NCBI RefSeq assembly: GCF_040580765.1
Contig: NZ_CP158687.1
Location: 372,001-436,000, forward strand
DNA: 64,000 nt
DNA from: Lentibacter algarum
Lineage (GTDB): Bacteria > Pseudomonadota > Alphaproteobacteria > Rhodobacterales > Rhodobacteraceae
Direction: 5' to 3'
In this document: piece by piece, positions 43,217-52,850 of the stretch
Position numbering within the stretch: the first letter of the stretch is position 1
Layout: the number at the start of each line of letters is the position of its first letter
Notes under the pieces: generated by a model
What the model saw: only the letters and a program-made list of their open reading frames with translations
What the model was told of the DNA's origin: nothing
Databases searched by the model: none
Translations under genes and position numbers: made by a program

Positions 43217-44155
43217 ATGGCCATTGTCGAGATTAACGATCTGCAAAAAACATATGACGGCGGGTTTCAGGCGCTTAAGGGTGTCAGTCTCGAAATTGGG
43301 GAAGGCGAAATTCTTGCGCTGCTTGGCCCCAATGGCGCGGGCAAGACCACGCTTATTTCTGTTCTTTGCGGCCTTGTCTCTCCAACGGGAGGGCAGGCGC
43401 GCATTGGCGGGTATGATATCGTTTCGGACTATAGAAAGGCGCGCCAGCTTGTTGGGCTGGTTCCACAAGAAATTTCGCTTGAGCCTTTCACCAAAGTGAT
43501 TGACGCGGTGCGCTTCTCGCGCGGGCTTTTTGGCCTCGAACGCGATGAAGCGAAGATTGAGCATATTCTCAAGCAGCTCTCGCTTTGGGACAAGCGCAAC
43601 AACCGAACGATGCAACTTTCTGGCGGTATGAAACGCCGTGTCCTGATCGCTAAGGCGCTGGCGCATGAACCGCGTGTCCTATTCCTCGATGAGCCGTCAG
43701 CGGGTGTGGATGTTGAGCTTAGGCGGGATATGTGGGAGCTCGTTGCCAAGCTGAAAGCTGATGGCGTCACGATCATCCTTACGACGCATTATATCGAAGA
43801 GGCTGAGGCCATTGCCGACCGCATTGGTGTCATCAACAAGGGTGCCTTGCTTCTTGTGGAGGATAAAGCTGCGCTGATGGAACGGATGGGGCGCAAAGAG
43901 CTGCGTATTTCTCTGCGCGCGCCTGTTGGCGCGGTGCCTGACGCTTTGTCTCGCTATGGGCTTGAGCTTGCGGATGAGGGCGGAACGCTCGTTTATACCT
44001 ATGATACAAAAGGCGAGGCGACGGGGATTACTGCGCTTTTAGCAGATTTGGCTGCCGCGGGTTTGAAACTTGCTGACCTGAAGACAACCCAGTCGAGCCT
44101 TGAGGACATTTTTGTTGGCCTTACCACCGAAACTTCTGGGGAGGATGCAGCATGA
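43217..44155 (+). CDS. ABC-2 type exporter, ATP-binding protein
   Basis: A 312-residue ABC ATPase. The start at 43217 ([16 protein letters not shown]) follows GAGGAGG. Walker A is GPNGAGKTT, the signature [15 protein letters not shown], Walker [14 protein letters not shown] and the switch His TTHYIEEAE. The C-terminal 80 residues are a DUF4162-like extension. It is a NodI/DrrA-type exporter. Partner permease follows, overlapping by ATGA. Confidence 0.93.
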   Translation: MAIVEINDLQKTYDGGFQALKGVSLEIGEGEILALLGPNGAGKTTLISVLCGLVSPTGGQARIGGYDIVSDYRKARQLVGLVPQEISLEPFTKVIDAVRFSRGLFGLERDEAKIEHILKQLSLWDKRNNRTMQLSGGMKRRVLIAKALAHEPRVLFLDEPSAGVDVELRRDMWELVAKLKADGVTIILTTHYIEEAEAIADRIGVINKGALLLVEDKAALMERMGRKELRISLRAPVGAVPDALSRYGLELADEGGTLVYTYDTKGEATGITALLADLAAAGLKLADLKTTQSSLEDIFVGLTTETSGEDAA

Positions 44156-44913
44156 ATTGGTCTGCTGTTTTCACAATCTATCGCTCCGAAATGATCCGCT
44201 TTTTTCGCACGTTTGTGCAGAGCTTTATCTCGCCTGTGATCTCGACCTCGCTCTATTTTGTTGTCTTTGGAACGGCGATCGGTAGCCGCATCCAACAGGT
44301 TGAAGGGGTGAGTTATGCGGCCTTTATCGTTCCTGGTCTGATCATGCTTTCGGTTATGACGCAGTCGATTTCGAACGCGAGCTTCGGGATATTTTTCCCC
44401 AAGTTTACAGGCACGATATATGAGCTGCTTTCAGCACCGATCAATTTCTTGGAAATTGTGCTGGGCTATGTTGGCGCAGCGGCCACCAAAGCGCTTTTTA
44501 TCGGGCTTGTGATCCTTGCGACGGCTTCGCTCTTTATCGATCTTCATATTACGCATCCGTTGGCGATGTTGGCATTTCTCATGCTTACTTGCCTGAGCTT
44601 TGCGCTTTTTGGCTTCATCATTGGAATCTGGGCGGGGAATTTTGAACAGCTTCAGCTTATCCCGCTCTTGGTGTTGACGCCGCTGATTTTCCTTGGGGGT
44701 GCATTTTATTCAATCACGATGTTGCCTGACATCTGGCAGAAGCTTTCGTTGTTTAATCCCGTTGTCTATCTGATCTCCGGTTTCCGTTGGTCCTTCTTCG
44801 GCTCTGCTGATGTTTCTATTGGCCTGTCCCTGTTGGCCATTGCTGGCTTTACGGGGGTCTGTCTGCTCGTCATCGGCTGGATCTTCAAGTCGGGCTACAG
44901 GCTCAAGCCGTGA
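44152..44913 (+). CDS. ABC-2 type exporter, permease
   Basis: A 253-residue membrane protein with six helices, typical of ABC-2 (NodJ/DrrB) permeases. The [15 protein letters not shown] block and preceding [23 protein letters not shown] motif are the family signature. It forms the channel for the ATPase at 43217. The substrate is not determinable from sequence. Confidence 0.92.
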   Translation: MNWSAVFTIYRSEMIRFFRTFVQSFISPVISTSLYFVVFGTAIGSRIQQVEGVSYAAFIVPGLIMLSVMTQSISNASFGIFFPKFTGTIYELLSAPINFLEIVLGYVGAAATKALFIGLVILATASLFIDLHITHPLAMLAFLMLTCLSFALFGFIIGIWAGNFEQLQLIPLLVLTPLIFLGGAFYSITMLPDIWQKLSLFNPVVYLISGFRWSFFGSADVSIGLSLLAIAGFTGVCLLVIGWIFKSGYRLKP

Positions 44914-45012
44914 ACACGTGATGCCGCGGATACTCTTTTTTGATAAAAAACTTTCGAGCCGTACGGGGAGCCTCCCTTGTTTACCTTCCCGCGCGGCTTT
45001 ACATGGGAAATT

Positions 45013-45810
45013 ATGATATTGAAGTTGCCCTTTCTTAAGAAGCCGCCCCGTGTGGCCGTCATTCGGCTCGCCGGGAGTATTGCCTCTGGTACGCGCGGCA
45101 GCTTGTCGGACGAGGCCTTGGCCCCTCTGATCGAGAAAGCCTTTCGCAAGGGCAAGCCTAAGGCGGTTGCACTGATTTTAAATTCACCTGGCGGTTCGCC
45201 TGTCCAGTCAGGGCTGATTGCCGCACGCATTCGTCGGTTGGCGGATGAGAAGAAGCTCCCTGTGCATGCCTTCGTTGAAGATGTGGCGGCTTCGGGCGGC
45301 TATTGGCTCGCGGCGGCGGCAGACGATATCTGGGCGGATGGCGGCAGTATCATCGGATCTATCGGTGTGATTTCGGCTGGTTTCGGGGCGCAAGAGCTTT
45401 TGGAGCGCCAAGGCATTGAACGGCGTGTTTACACGGCAGGCAAATCCAAATCGACGCTGGATCCGTTTCAGAAAGAGAAACCTGAAGATGTGAGGCGCCT
45501 CAAGTTGCTTCTTAATGATATGCACGCGCTGTTTATTGAGCATGTTAAAACCCGACGCGCGGGCAAGCTTGATGAAAGTGCCGATCTGTTCACAGGCGAG
45601 TTTTGGCTCGCGGGCCGTGCGCTTGAGCTGGGTCTGATTGATGGCATCGGGCACATCGAACCGAAGCTCAAAGAGCTCTATGGCGACAAAGTCCGGATGA
45701 TCCGATACGGCCGCCGCAAGCCACTTCTGTCACGCTTTGGGGCACAGGTTGTCGGCGACGGGTTGGCAGCGCTAGAGGAGCGTGCAATTTTTGCCCGCTA
45801 CGGGCTCTGA
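45013..45810 (+). CDS. S49-family (SppA-like) signal-peptide peptidase
   Basis: A 265-residue S49 peptidase of the half-length SppA type. The start at ATG 45013 follows GGGAAATT; TTG at 44977 is an alternative. Ser94 (EDVAASGGYW) is the nucleophile and Lys146 (TAGKSKST) the general base. The ILNSPGGSPVQSG block forms the oxyanion region. There is a basic N-terminus but no strong TM helix, so it may be cytoplasmic or peripheral. It is followed by a small Cys-rich membrane protein. Confidence 0.9.
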   Translation: MILKLPFLKKPPRVAVIRLAGSIASGTRGSLSDEALAPLIEKAFRKGKPKAVALILNSPGGSPVQSGLIAARIRRLADEKKLPVHAFVEDVAASGGYWLAAAADDIWADGGSIIGSIGVISAGFGAQELLERQGIERRVYTAGKSKSTLDPFQKEKPEDVRRLKLLLNDMHALFIEHVKTRRAGKLDESADLFTGEFWLAGRALELGLIDGIGHIEPKLKELYGDKVRMIRYGRRKPLLSRFGAQVVGDGLAALEERAIFARYGL

Positions 45811-45814
45811 GCAT

Positions 45815-45979
45815 ATGATTTTCAAGATCGTCACCCTATTTCTTGTGTCCATGGGCGTTTTGGCCATGTTTGGCAAATTGAAGGTCCCAGGGGTAAAAGC
45901 AATCGCGGATAAACGCTGCCCCAAGTGCAAGCGCTTTCGCATCGGCAAGGGGCCATGCCCCTGCAAGACAAAAGGGTAA
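45815..45979 (+). CDS. Small membrane protein with a four-Cys motif, unknown function
   Basis: A 54-residue protein starting at ATG 45815, 4 nt after the S49 gene and 3 nt before the antiporter gene. A single TM helix covers residues 2-20. A cytoplasmic tail carries C35-x2-C38 and C48-x-C50, spaced like a minimal zinc ribbon. I do not recognise a named family. Its close packing suggests co-translation. Confidence 0.65.
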   Translation: MIFKIVTLFLVSMGVLAMFGKLKVPGVKAIADKRCPKCKRFRIGKGPCPCKTKG

Positions 45980-45982
45980 CGC

Positions 45983-46948
45983 ATGGATTGGCTGCTGGCG
46001 GCTCTTGGTCTGGTGATTTTGCTGTTGGCGGGCGACAGCCTTGTAAGAGGCGCGGTCAATCTGGCGCTGCGTATGGGCATCCCTGCCTTGATCGTCTCGC
46101 TGACAATCGTGGCTTTCGGGACATCTGCGCCTGAGCTTCTGATTGCCATCAAGGCGGTCTTTGAAGGGGCGCCTGATATCGCTATGGGAAATGTCGTTGG
46201 CTCCAATACAGCTAACATACTTATGGTTTTAGGCTTTCCCGCACTTCTAGCTGCGATGCATACCTCCGAATGTGACACTCGCAAAAACTATCTCTACATG
46301 ATCGCAAGTTCGGTGCTCTTTATAGCGCTGGCGTTTCGCGGGGTATTTGATGCACTCGCGGGGCTTGTATTGCTTGCGGCATTGGCTGCTGTCTTGGCGG
46401 ACAGCGTTTTACATGCGAGCAGACATCGCCGTGAGACGCGCGCTGCTGCAGCACTTGAAGACGAGGTGCTTGAAGAGCTGGAAGGTGCAGACCCTGAACT
46501 CCCTTGGTGGAAGATTGTCGTTTTTCTCGTGCTTGGGCTCGTCGGGTTGCCATTGGGTGCTGATATTCTGGTCAACAGCGCGGTGAATATCGCACGTGAG
46601 TTTGGCGTAACCGAGACGGTGATTGGCCTTACGCTTGTTGCGCTGGGAACATCCCTTCCCGAGCTTGCCACAACGGTGATGGCGGCGCTTCGACGTCAGG
46701 CAGATGTTGCTCTGGGTAACGTGATTGGCTCCAATATGTTCAACCTGCTAGCGATCATCGGCCTGACTTCGCTTCTTGGCGATATCCCTGTTGACGATCA
46801 GTTCCTGCGCTTTGATCTCTGGGTTATGCTGGCCTCATCTCTCCTGCTTGTTCCGTTTGTTTTCTTCAAGCAGGACATTACGCGGATTTGGGGGATTGTG
46901 CTGGTGGCGCTTTACGTGAGCTATATTTCTGTTGTGGTGATGGCATGA
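45983..46948 (+). CDS. CaCA-family calcium/sodium antiporter (YrbG-like)
   Basis: A 321-residue antiporter with about ten helices in two repeats. Both alpha repeats are present: FGTSAPELLIAI and GNVVGSNTANIL in the first half, LGTSLPELATTVM and GNVIGSNMFNLLAI in the second. The charged loop between the repeats (about residues 148-172) is acidic. It exports cations using the sodium or proton gradient. Its stop overlaps the next start by ATGA. Confidence 0.94.
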   Translation: MDWLLAALGLVILLLAGDSLVRGAVNLALRMGIPALIVSLTIVAFGTSAPELLIAIKAVFEGAPDIAMGNVVGSNTANILMVLGFPALLAAMHTSECDTRKNYLYMIASSVLFIALAFRGVFDALAGLVLLAALAAVLADSVLHASRHRRETRAAAALEDEVLEELEGADPELPWWKIVVFLVLGLVGLPLGADILVNSAVNIAREFGVTETVIGLTLVALGTSLPELATTVMAALRRQADVALGNVIGSNMFNLLAIIGLTSLLGDIPVDDQFLRFDLWVMLASSLLLVPFVFFKQDITRIWGIVLVALYVSYISVVVMA

Positions 46949-47727
46949 GCGGCGCGGCTCTCATCACGGGGGGTGCGCAGCGCCTCGGTGCGGCTATGAC
47001 GCGTTATCTGGCAACGCGCGGCTATGCTGTTGCCATCCATTATAACAGCTCTTCTGGCGAGGCTGACGCACTTGTCGCGGAGCTAAAAGGGCAGGGCGTA
47101 AATGCTGTTGCGTTACAAGCGGACCTGCTTGATGAGGCCGCGACTGAGACGCTTGTGACTCGTGCCACTGAGGCGCTTGGACAGCCACTTACCTGTTTGA
47201 TCAATAACGCATCTATCTTTGAATACGATACGCTGCAAAGCGCGACTCGCGAGAGCTGGGACCGTCACATTGGCTCAAACCTGCGCGCGCCATATGTTCT
47301 GACGCAGGCTTTTGCGGCGCAAGCGCCTGCGGCACTCAGAGATGAGCGCGATGAACCTTTGGCGAACTCTTTGATTATCAACATGATTGATCAGCGCGTT
47401 CGTAAGCTGACTCCAGAGTTTAGCACCTACACTATTGCCAAGATGGGCCTCTGGGCTCTGACCCAGACGGCGGCACAAGGGCTTGCGCCTGCTGTTCGTG
47501 TCAATGCGATTGGGCCGGGTCCGACGATGCAGGGCGCGCGCCAAACCGCCAGTCACTTTGCGCGCCAACGCGAAAATACGGTCCTTGAGCGCGGATCAAA
47601 TCCGGCAGATATCACAGCAGCACTTGGCTATTTTCTCGATGCTGCCGCTGTCACTGGACAGTTGCTGTGCGTAGATGGCGGCCAACATTTGTCATGGCAA
47701 ACGCCTGATGTTTTGGGTGTTGAGTGA
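46945..47727 (+). CDS. Pteridine-reductase-like short-chain dehydrogenase (FolM/PTR1 type)
   Basis: A 260-residue SDR starting at ATG 46945. The nucleotide motif is TGGAQRLG (8-15), the TGxxxRxG form typical of pteridine reductases rather than TGxxxGxG. Active-site residues D149, Y162 and K166 show the 13 and 4 residue spacing of PTR1 (D181, Y194, K198). It likely reduces dihydromonapterin, dihydrofolate or biopterin with NADPH. Substrate choice is inferred. Confidence 0.85.
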   Translation: MSGAALITGGAQRLGAAMTRYLATRGYAVAIHYNSSSGEADALVAELKGQGVNAVALQADLLDEAATETLVTRATEALGQPLTCLINNASIFEYDTLQSATRESWDRHIGSNLRAPYVLTQAFAAQAPAALRDERDEPLANSLIINMIDQRVRKLTPEFSTYTIAKMGLWALTQTAAQGLAPAVRVNAIGPGPTMQGARQTASHFARQRENTVLERGSNPADITAALGYFLDAAAVTGQLLCVDGGQHLSWQTPDVLGVE

Positions 47728-47993
47728 GTAAATTTGCTGCATGTGCAATGCAAGTTTTGCACGGGGCGAGTAGACTGTTACAAAACGTTTAGAAAAACCT
47801 AACGAAACCAAAGAGTTGTAAATTTGCAATAATAATATCATTGTAAATCAACGGCTTATATTTTTGCTTAATTTTTAAGCACTTCAAGCAAGGCCGCTAA
47901 AAACAAAGGAAAATTCTACTTAGCCTTTGGTTATACTCAGACTTATCCACAGGAATCGGGGACAGCTTTCCTCTTGCCCCTGACCGGGTAGCA
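47728..47993. other. AT-rich intergenic region with DnaA box before uvrC (266 nt)
   Basis: No gene. The region is AT-rich from about 47800 to 47930. It carries a perfect DnaA box TTATCCACA (47943-47951), a dyad TGCTTAA-TTT-TTAAGCA (47865-47881), and a nested TGCAA/TTGCA dyad (47749-47761). Only one box was found, so an origin is not established; it could be the uvrC promoter region. Confidence 0.55.
47943..47951 (+). promoter_or_regulatory. Perfect DnaA box (TTATCCACA)
   Basis: An exact match to the high-affinity DnaA-box consensus, 43 nt before the uvrC start codon. A single box may serve DnaA-dependent transcription control rather than replication. Confidence 0.5.
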
Positions 47994-49895
47994 TTGCAGC
48001 CACAGACGAATCGAGACAGACCCTTGATAGACGAAACCGACGCACAAATTATTCCTTTGGGTCACACGGTGATTGCCGATTATGTGAAGTCCCTCACGGG
48101 TGCGCCAGGTGTCTACCGCATGCTCGATGCACAGGCGCGTGTTCTGTACGTTGGTAAGGCGCGCAACTTGAAGGCGAGAGTGTCAAGCTATGCTCGACTG
48201 TCTGGCCATTCGGGGCGAATTCTTCGGATGATTTCAGAAACAGCAACAATGATGTTTCTGACGACGAAGACTGAAACCGAGGCGCTGCTGCTTGAACAAA
48301 ACCTGATCAAACAGCTGAAGCCAAAGTATAACGTCTTGCTACGGGATGATAAAAGCTTTCCCAATATTTTGGTGACCAATCATGCTTTTCCAATGATCAA
48401 AAAGCATCGGGGCGCGAAGAAAGAAAAGGGACACTATTATGGCCCCTTCGCGTCAGCGGGGGCGGTGACACGCTCATTGGCTCAGCTTCAGCGTGTTTTT
48501 TTGCTGCGCAACTGTTCGGACAGTGAGTTTGAGGGTCGTACACGTCCCTGCCTGCAATATCAGATCAAGCGCTGTGCAGGCCCCTGCGTGGGCAAGGTCA
48601 CGGCGGATGAGTACCGCGAGCATGTGCGGGATGCTGAGCGCTATCTTTCAGGGCGCTCGACCGACCTTCAGGAAAAGCTCGCAGCAGATATGCAGGCCGC
48701 CTCTGATGAGATGGAGTTTGAAAAGGCTGCGGCGCTGCGCGACCGTATCAAAGCGCTGACACAAGTGCAGAGCACTCAGGGTATCAACCCGCGTGGGACA
48801 GCTGAGGCTGATGTGATTGCACTGCATATGGACAAGGGACAAGCCTGTGTGCAGGTCTTCTTTATCCGCGCCAATCAGAATTGGGGTAATCGCGACTTCT
48901 ACCCTCGGGTCGGGTCTGAGGAGATTGAGGCGTCAGAAGTGCTGGAGGCGTTTATCGGGCAGTTTTACGACGGCAAGGAGCCACCGCGCCTTTTGCTTTT
49001 GTCGCATCCTATTGAAAACATTAACCTGATGGCTGAAGCTTTGAGCGAAAAGGCCGAACGCAAAGTGGAAATTCTTCTGCCTAAGCGTGGCGAGAAGGCT
49101 GAATTGATCGAGTTTGCTTTGCGCAACGCGCAGCAAAGCCTTGCCCGTAAGAGTGCCGAGACAGCGACGCAAGCCAAGCTACTTAAGGGATTGGCGGAGG
49201 CCTTTGACTTGCCAAAGACGCCGCAACGCATCGAAGTATATGACAACTCGCATATCCAAGGCGCGCATGCAGTCGGTGGTATGATCGTGGCCGGTCCAGA
49301 TGGATTTATGAAAAACCACTATCGAAAATTCAACATCAAGGGCGATGACCTGACACCTGGGGACGACTTCGGGATGATGAAAGAAGTCTTGGAGCGGCGT
49401 TTCAAACGGCTGATTAAGGAGGACCCGCTTAAGAAAGAGGGCCTCTGGCCTGATCTTCTCTTGATTGACGGGGGTATTGGACAAGTTTCTGCAGTGCGCG
49501 CCATCATGGACAAAATGGGTGTCTCAGATATCCCAATGGTTGGTGTTGCCAAAGGGGTCGACCGCGACGCAGGCAAAGAAGAGTTTTATCGTACGGGTAA
49601 GCCGCCATTTGCGCTTCGGCACAATGATCCTGTGCTCTACTTCATTCAGAGGATGCGCGACGAGGCGCACCGGTTCGCCATCGGCACACACCGTGCCAAG
49701 CGGTCCAAGGCAATCAGCGCGACTCCTCTGGATGATGTGCCTGGTATCGGGGCAACGCGCAAACGCGCCTTGCTGACGCATTTCGGGAGTGCCAAAGCTG
49801 TCAGCCGTGCTGCTCTGGCCGATTTGAAAGCTGTTGATGGGATATCGGATACGATCGCAGAAACAATCTATGACTACTTCCATGAAAAGGGCTAA
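47994..49895 (+). CDS. uvrC: Excinuclease ABC subunit C
   Basis: A 633-residue nuclease subunit that makes both incisions in nucleotide excision repair. The GIY-YIG domain is at residues 35-115 ([20 protein letters not shown]), a UVR motif near 210-245 ([18 protein letters not shown]), an RNase H-like endonuclease with [18 protein letters not shown], and two HhH motifs at the end ([20 protein letters not shown]). TTG 47994 is used as start, but TTG 48024 is possible; both have weak ribosome-binding sites. Confidence 0.95.
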   Translation: MQPQTNRDRPLIDETDAQIIPLGHTVIADYVKSLTGAPGVYRMLDAQARVLYVGKARNLKARVSSYARLSGHSGRILRMISETATMMFLTTKTETEALLLEQNLIKQLKPKYNVLLRDDKSFPNILVTNHAFPMIKKHRGAKKEKGHYYGPFASAGAVTRSLAQLQRVFLLRNCSDSEFEGRTRPCLQYQIKRCAGPCVGKVTADEYREHVRDAERYLSGRSTDLQEKLAADMQAASDEMEFEKAAALRDRIKALTQVQSTQGINPRGTAEADVIALHMDKGQACVQVFFIRANQNWGNRDFYPRVGSEEIEASEVLEAFIGQFYDGKEPPRLLLLSHPIENINLMAEALSEKAERKVEILLPKRGEKAELIEFALRNAQQSLARKSAETATQAKLLKGLAEAFDLPKTPQRIEVYDNSHIQGAHAVGGMIVAGPDGFMKNHYRKFNIKGDDLTPGDDFGMMKEVLERRFKRLIKEDPLKKEGLWPDLLLIDGGIGQVSAVRAIMDKMGVSDIPMVGVAKGVDRDAGKEEFYRTGKPPFALRHNDPVLYFIQRMRDEAHRFAIGTHRAKRSKAISATPLDDVPGIGATRKRALLTHFGSAKAVSRAALADLKAVDGISDTIAETIYDYFHEKG

Positions 49896-49999
49896 CGCAG
49901 ATCGCGTCCTAGGGTGGTGAATTTTGCCGTGCGGTCTGAGCTTGCGATTGCTATTGAAGCTTTTCCCCCGCGCTTAAACGGGCTAAAAGGCTGGGTATT

Positions 50000-50665
50000 A
50001 TGATTTGGAATGTTCCTAATATTTTGACGGTCTTGCGTCTGCTCGCTGCACCAGCGGTTGCGGTGATGTTTCTTTATTTTACAAGACCCTATGCGGACTG
50101 GTTCGCACTCATTCTCTTTGTGACGGCGGCTGTGACCGATTGGTTTGATGGCTATCTTGCGCGCACATGGAAACAGGAAACCAAGCTAGGTGCGATGCTC
50201 GACCCGATCGCGGATAAGGCGATGGTCGTCATCGCTTTGATGATCCTTGTGGGCTACTCGGATACAAGCTGGACGCCCTGGCTTGTGCTGCCCGCCACAT
50301 TTATTCTCTTCCGCGAAGTCTTTGTTTCGGGGTTGCGCGAATTTCTCGGTGATACGGCTGGCACCCTTAAAGTGACTAAGCTTGCAAAGTGGAAAACCAC
50401 ATTGCAGATGGTCGCGATCGCCGTGCTGTTCTCTCGTGGCGTGTTTGAACATTATCTTGTGATGTCGGCTTGGGGTATGGATGAGGCGCTCTTTGACGCT
50501 GTTATGGCGGGCGAGGAGGACGATCTTCTGGGGCTTCGCTGGAAGGCGCAAGGCATGCATCTGGCAGGTCAGATCGGTATCGCTTTGCTCTGGCTGGCGG
50601 CCATTTTGACGATGATCACAGGCTGGGATTATTTCCGTAAGGCGCTGCCGTATCTGAAGGATTGA
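50000..50665 (+). CDS. pgsA: CDP-diacylglycerol-glycerol-3-phosphate 3-phosphatidyltransferase
   Basis: A 221-residue CDP-alcohol phosphatidyltransferase that makes phosphatidylglycerol phosphate at the inner membrane. The family motif D-G-x2-A-R-x8-G-x3-D-x3-D is clear (DGYLARTWKQETKLGAMLDPIAD, from about residue 53). Roughly five helices are predicted. It is followed directly by moaD and moaE. Confidence 0.95.
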   Translation: MIWNVPNILTVLRLLAAPAVAVMFLYFTRPYADWFALILFVTAAVTDWFDGYLARTWKQETKLGAMLDPIADKAMVVIALMILVGYSDTSWTPWLVLPATFILFREVFVSGLREFLGDTAGTLKVTKLAKWKTTLQMVAIAVLFSRGVFEHYLVMSAWGMDEALFDAVMAGEEDDLLGLRWKAQGMHLAGQIGIALLWLAAILTMITGWDYFRKALPYLKD

Positions 50666-50668
50666 ACT

Positions 50669-50914
50669 ATGGATGTGCTTTACTTTGCTTGGGTGCGCGA
50701 ACGTATTGGCCTACCGCGAGAGCAGGTTGACACGGAGGCTGCTACAGTCGCTGATCTTGTTGCTGAGCTTTGCGCGCGCGAAGAGCGTTATGCAGCGGCC
50801 TTTGCTGATCTGACAGCGCTCCGAGTTGCGGTTGACCAGGAGTTATCAGACTTTGGAGCCTCGCTGAAAGGCGTGCGCGAAGTTGCCTTTTTTCCGCCAA
50901 TGACGGGTGGGTAA
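50669..50914 (+). CDS. moaD: Molybdopterin synthase sulfur carrier subunit
   Basis: An 81-residue ubiquitin-fold protein. It ends in the essential Gly-Gly (FFPPMTGG) that is thiocarboxylated and donates sulfur to precursor Z. moaE starts at the next base, so the pair is made together. Confidence 0.95.
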   Translation: MDVLYFAWVRERIGLPREQVDTEAATVADLVAELCAREERYAAAFADLTALRVAVDQELSDFGASLKGVREVAFFPPMTGG

Positions 50915-51364
50915 ATGGACATTCGTGTTCAAGACACCGTGTTTGATCTGGGTGTTGAGGCGCAAGCCTTTGCCGACAGAACATCCGCATCGGGAGCCGT
51001 TGTCACCTTTACAGGGATTGTGCGGAACAATGCCGAGGGTACGCTCGATTATATGGATATCGAACATTACCCTGGGATGACGGAAGCGGCGCTGCGGCAG
51101 ATCGCTGAGGAAGCTCATGCCAAATGGTCGCTTGAAGACGCTTTGATCATCCATCGTGTTGGTAAGATGCGGGCAGGTGAGATGATCATGATGGTGGCAA
51201 CGGCATCCCGTCATCGTAAAGATGCTTTTGAAGCCGCTGAATTTTTGATGGATTTTCTTAAGTCACGCGCACCCTTTTGGAAGAAAGAAGTCTCTCGAGA
51301 AGGCGCTGATTGGGTTGCCGCGCGCGACGAAGACGAGACTGCGCTGGCCCGCTGGCAGACATGA
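50915..51364 (+). CDS. moaE: Molybdopterin synthase catalytic subunit
   Basis: A 149-residue MoaE. The blocks GAVVTFTGIVRNNAEG and LDYMDIEHYPGMTE, the VGKMRAGEMIMMVATASRHRKDAFEA segment and the FWKKEV end are diagnostic. It acts with MoaD to make molybdopterin. Its stop overlaps the next start by ATGA. Confidence 0.96.
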   Translation: MDIRVQDTVFDLGVEAQAFADRTSASGAVVTFTGIVRNNAEGTLDYMDIEHYPGMTEAALRQIAEEAHAKWSLEDALIIHRVGKMRAGEMIMMVATASRHRKDAFEAAEFLMDFLKSRAPFWKKEVSREGADWVAARDEDETALARWQT

Positions 51365-52518
51365 GTGATGTCCACCTAAGCAACGGCGCGGCGCGCAGGC
51401 TTTGGTTGGAGAGACACGGTCTTTTTTATTCGCCTACGGGGCCGCTGGATGTGCCACAGATTGGACATGCACTTGGGTTTGTCCAGCTTGACTCGATCCG
51501 GCATGTCGAGCGCGCCCATGATCATATTCTCTGGTCACGAAATCAATCGTATCGTGCAGGCGGACTAGACAAACATCTTCAAGAGCGAGACTTTTTCGAG
51601 CATTTCACTCATGATGCGAGCCTTATCCCGATGCAGTTTCTGCCGATGTGGCAGCGTCAGTTTCAGCGCCATGCAGAGAAAATTGTTCAGGCCGGCTGGT
51701 GGAAGAATATGCCTGATGAGGAGGGACGGGCTGCTCTGAAAGCGCGTATTGATCGCGAAGGACCGCTTTCAACAAAAGACTTCGAGAGTGAGGGCCCTCG
51801 CCCTAAAGCGATGTGGCATCGTCCTGCGCACAAGCTTGGGCTTGATTATATGTGGTACGCCGGAGAGCTGGCGACATCTTATCGTGAAAAATTTATCAAG
51901 TATTACGATCTGGCCGAGCGCATTTTTCCAAAAGATTTGAGGGGCGTTCGCTTGAGCCATGACGAGCAGATCGACTGGCTTTGCCGTGCAGCTCTTGAAC
52001 GGCTTGGCTTTGCCAGCTTGGGCGAGATCCAACGGTTTTGGGGGGCTTGTAGCGCCACTGAGGTCAAAATATGGCTGAGCAAGCATCAGGGGGCGCTCAT
52101 GTCGGTTTCTATAGAGCTGGCCGACAAGAGTGTGGCAGAAGGCTGGGCTTTGCCGAGTGTCGAGCAGAGGCTAGCCAAGCTGGGTGCACCGAGCCAGTCC
52201 ATGCGTCTTCTCAACCCGTTTGATCCTACAATCCGCGACCGCAAGCGGACCGAGCGCTTGTTTGGGTTTTCATATCGCAATGAGATATTCGTTCCCGAAG
52301 CACAGCGACAGTGGGGTTATTATGTGTACCCGTTGCTTGAGGGAGAGCGGTTTGTTGGACGTGTGTTGTTGCGGGCTGATCGCAAGGCGGGCAGCTTGCA
52401 CATCATGCGACTTTGGCCAGAGGATGGCGTGCGTTGGGGCACTGAGCGAGAGCGCAAGTGGCAGGCGGAGTTCAGACGGTTTGCGCGCTTCGCAGGCCTT
52501 GAGGCCGTTAGTGCTTAG
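51361..52518 (+). CDS. YcaQ/AlkX-like DNA glycosylase (HTH_42 family)
   Basis: A 385-residue winged-helix protein of the YcaQ/AlkZ family (formerly DUF1006). Residues 42-44 are QLD, the QxD catalytic motif of the AlkX branch, rather than QxQ of AlkZ. AlkX unhooks interstrand crosslinks and excises alkylated bases. The start at 51361 overlaps moaE by ATGA. Co-transcription with moaDE has no obvious functional logic. The 3' end overlaps the convergent gene by 4 nt. Confidence 0.85.
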   Translation: MSDVHLSNGAARRLWLERHGLFYSPTGPLDVPQIGHALGFVQLDSIRHVERAHDHILWSRNQSYRAGGLDKHLQERDFFEHFTHDASLIPMQFLPMWQRQFQRHAEKIVQAGWWKNMPDEEGRAALKARIDREGPLSTKDFESEGPRPKAMWHRPAHKLGLDYMWYAGELATSYREKFIKYYDLAERIFPKDLRGVRLSHDEQIDWLCRAALERLGFASLGEIQRFWGACSATEVKIWLSKHQGALMSVSIELADKSVAEGWALPSVEQRLAKLGAPSQSMRLLNPFDPTIRDRKRTERLFGFSYRNEIFVPEAQRQWGYYVYPLLEGERFVGRVLLRADRKAGSLHIMRLWPEDGVRWGTERERKWQAEFRRFARFAGLEAVSA

Positions 52519-52850
52519 CCGTTGTTGGCTGCACTAATGCGCTCAACATAGGCGCGCATTTCCTCGGCCTCATGGCGGGCATCACGCAATCCATCCATTG
52601 CGGCAGACAATTCTGCTTCCGTCTGGGACAGTTGATTGGTGAGCTCGGCTTCACGCTGCTGAAGATAGGTGATCGCTTGATCGCGTGTTTCTTCGGCTTC
52701 ATGCAGCTCTTGAGCCATCTTCTCAAGTTCTTCCATGTCTCCGCGCGAAACGCGCGTGAAACGATGTACAAGCCAGTTTACGAACCAGCCCATGCAAAAG
52801 GCAATAAAGAGGATGATCGCCGTTGCGATAATGAACTCTGTTCTCGTCAT
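52515..52850 (-). CDS. Membrane-anchored coiled-coil protein, unknown function
   Basis: A 111-residue protein with one N-terminal TM helix (residues 5-29, type II) and a long coiled coil (about 39-105, rich in Glu, Gln and Ala). The coil is cytoplasmic or periplasmic depending on topology. Its start overlaps the OmpA-family gene by ATGA, so it follows that gene in one transcript. No named family recognised; a structural or envelope role is suggested by context only. Confidence 0.75.
   Translation of the reverse strand: MTRTEFIIATAIILFIAFCMGWFVNWLVHRFTRVSRGDMEELEKMAQELHEAEETRDQAITYLQQREAELTNQLSQTEAELSAAMDGLRDARHEAEEMRAYVERISAANNG

Noticed and set aside
47749..47763. 15-nt repeat TGCAAGTTTTGCACG shared with 58636-58650 as a dispersed repeat family
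   Set aside because: A few 15-mer matches are expected by chance in 64 kb; only two copies were seen, so no repeat family is claimed.
47943..47951. Chromosomal replication origin
   Set aside because: Only one DnaA box was found and no dnaA, hemE or gidA neighbour, so an origin is not supported.
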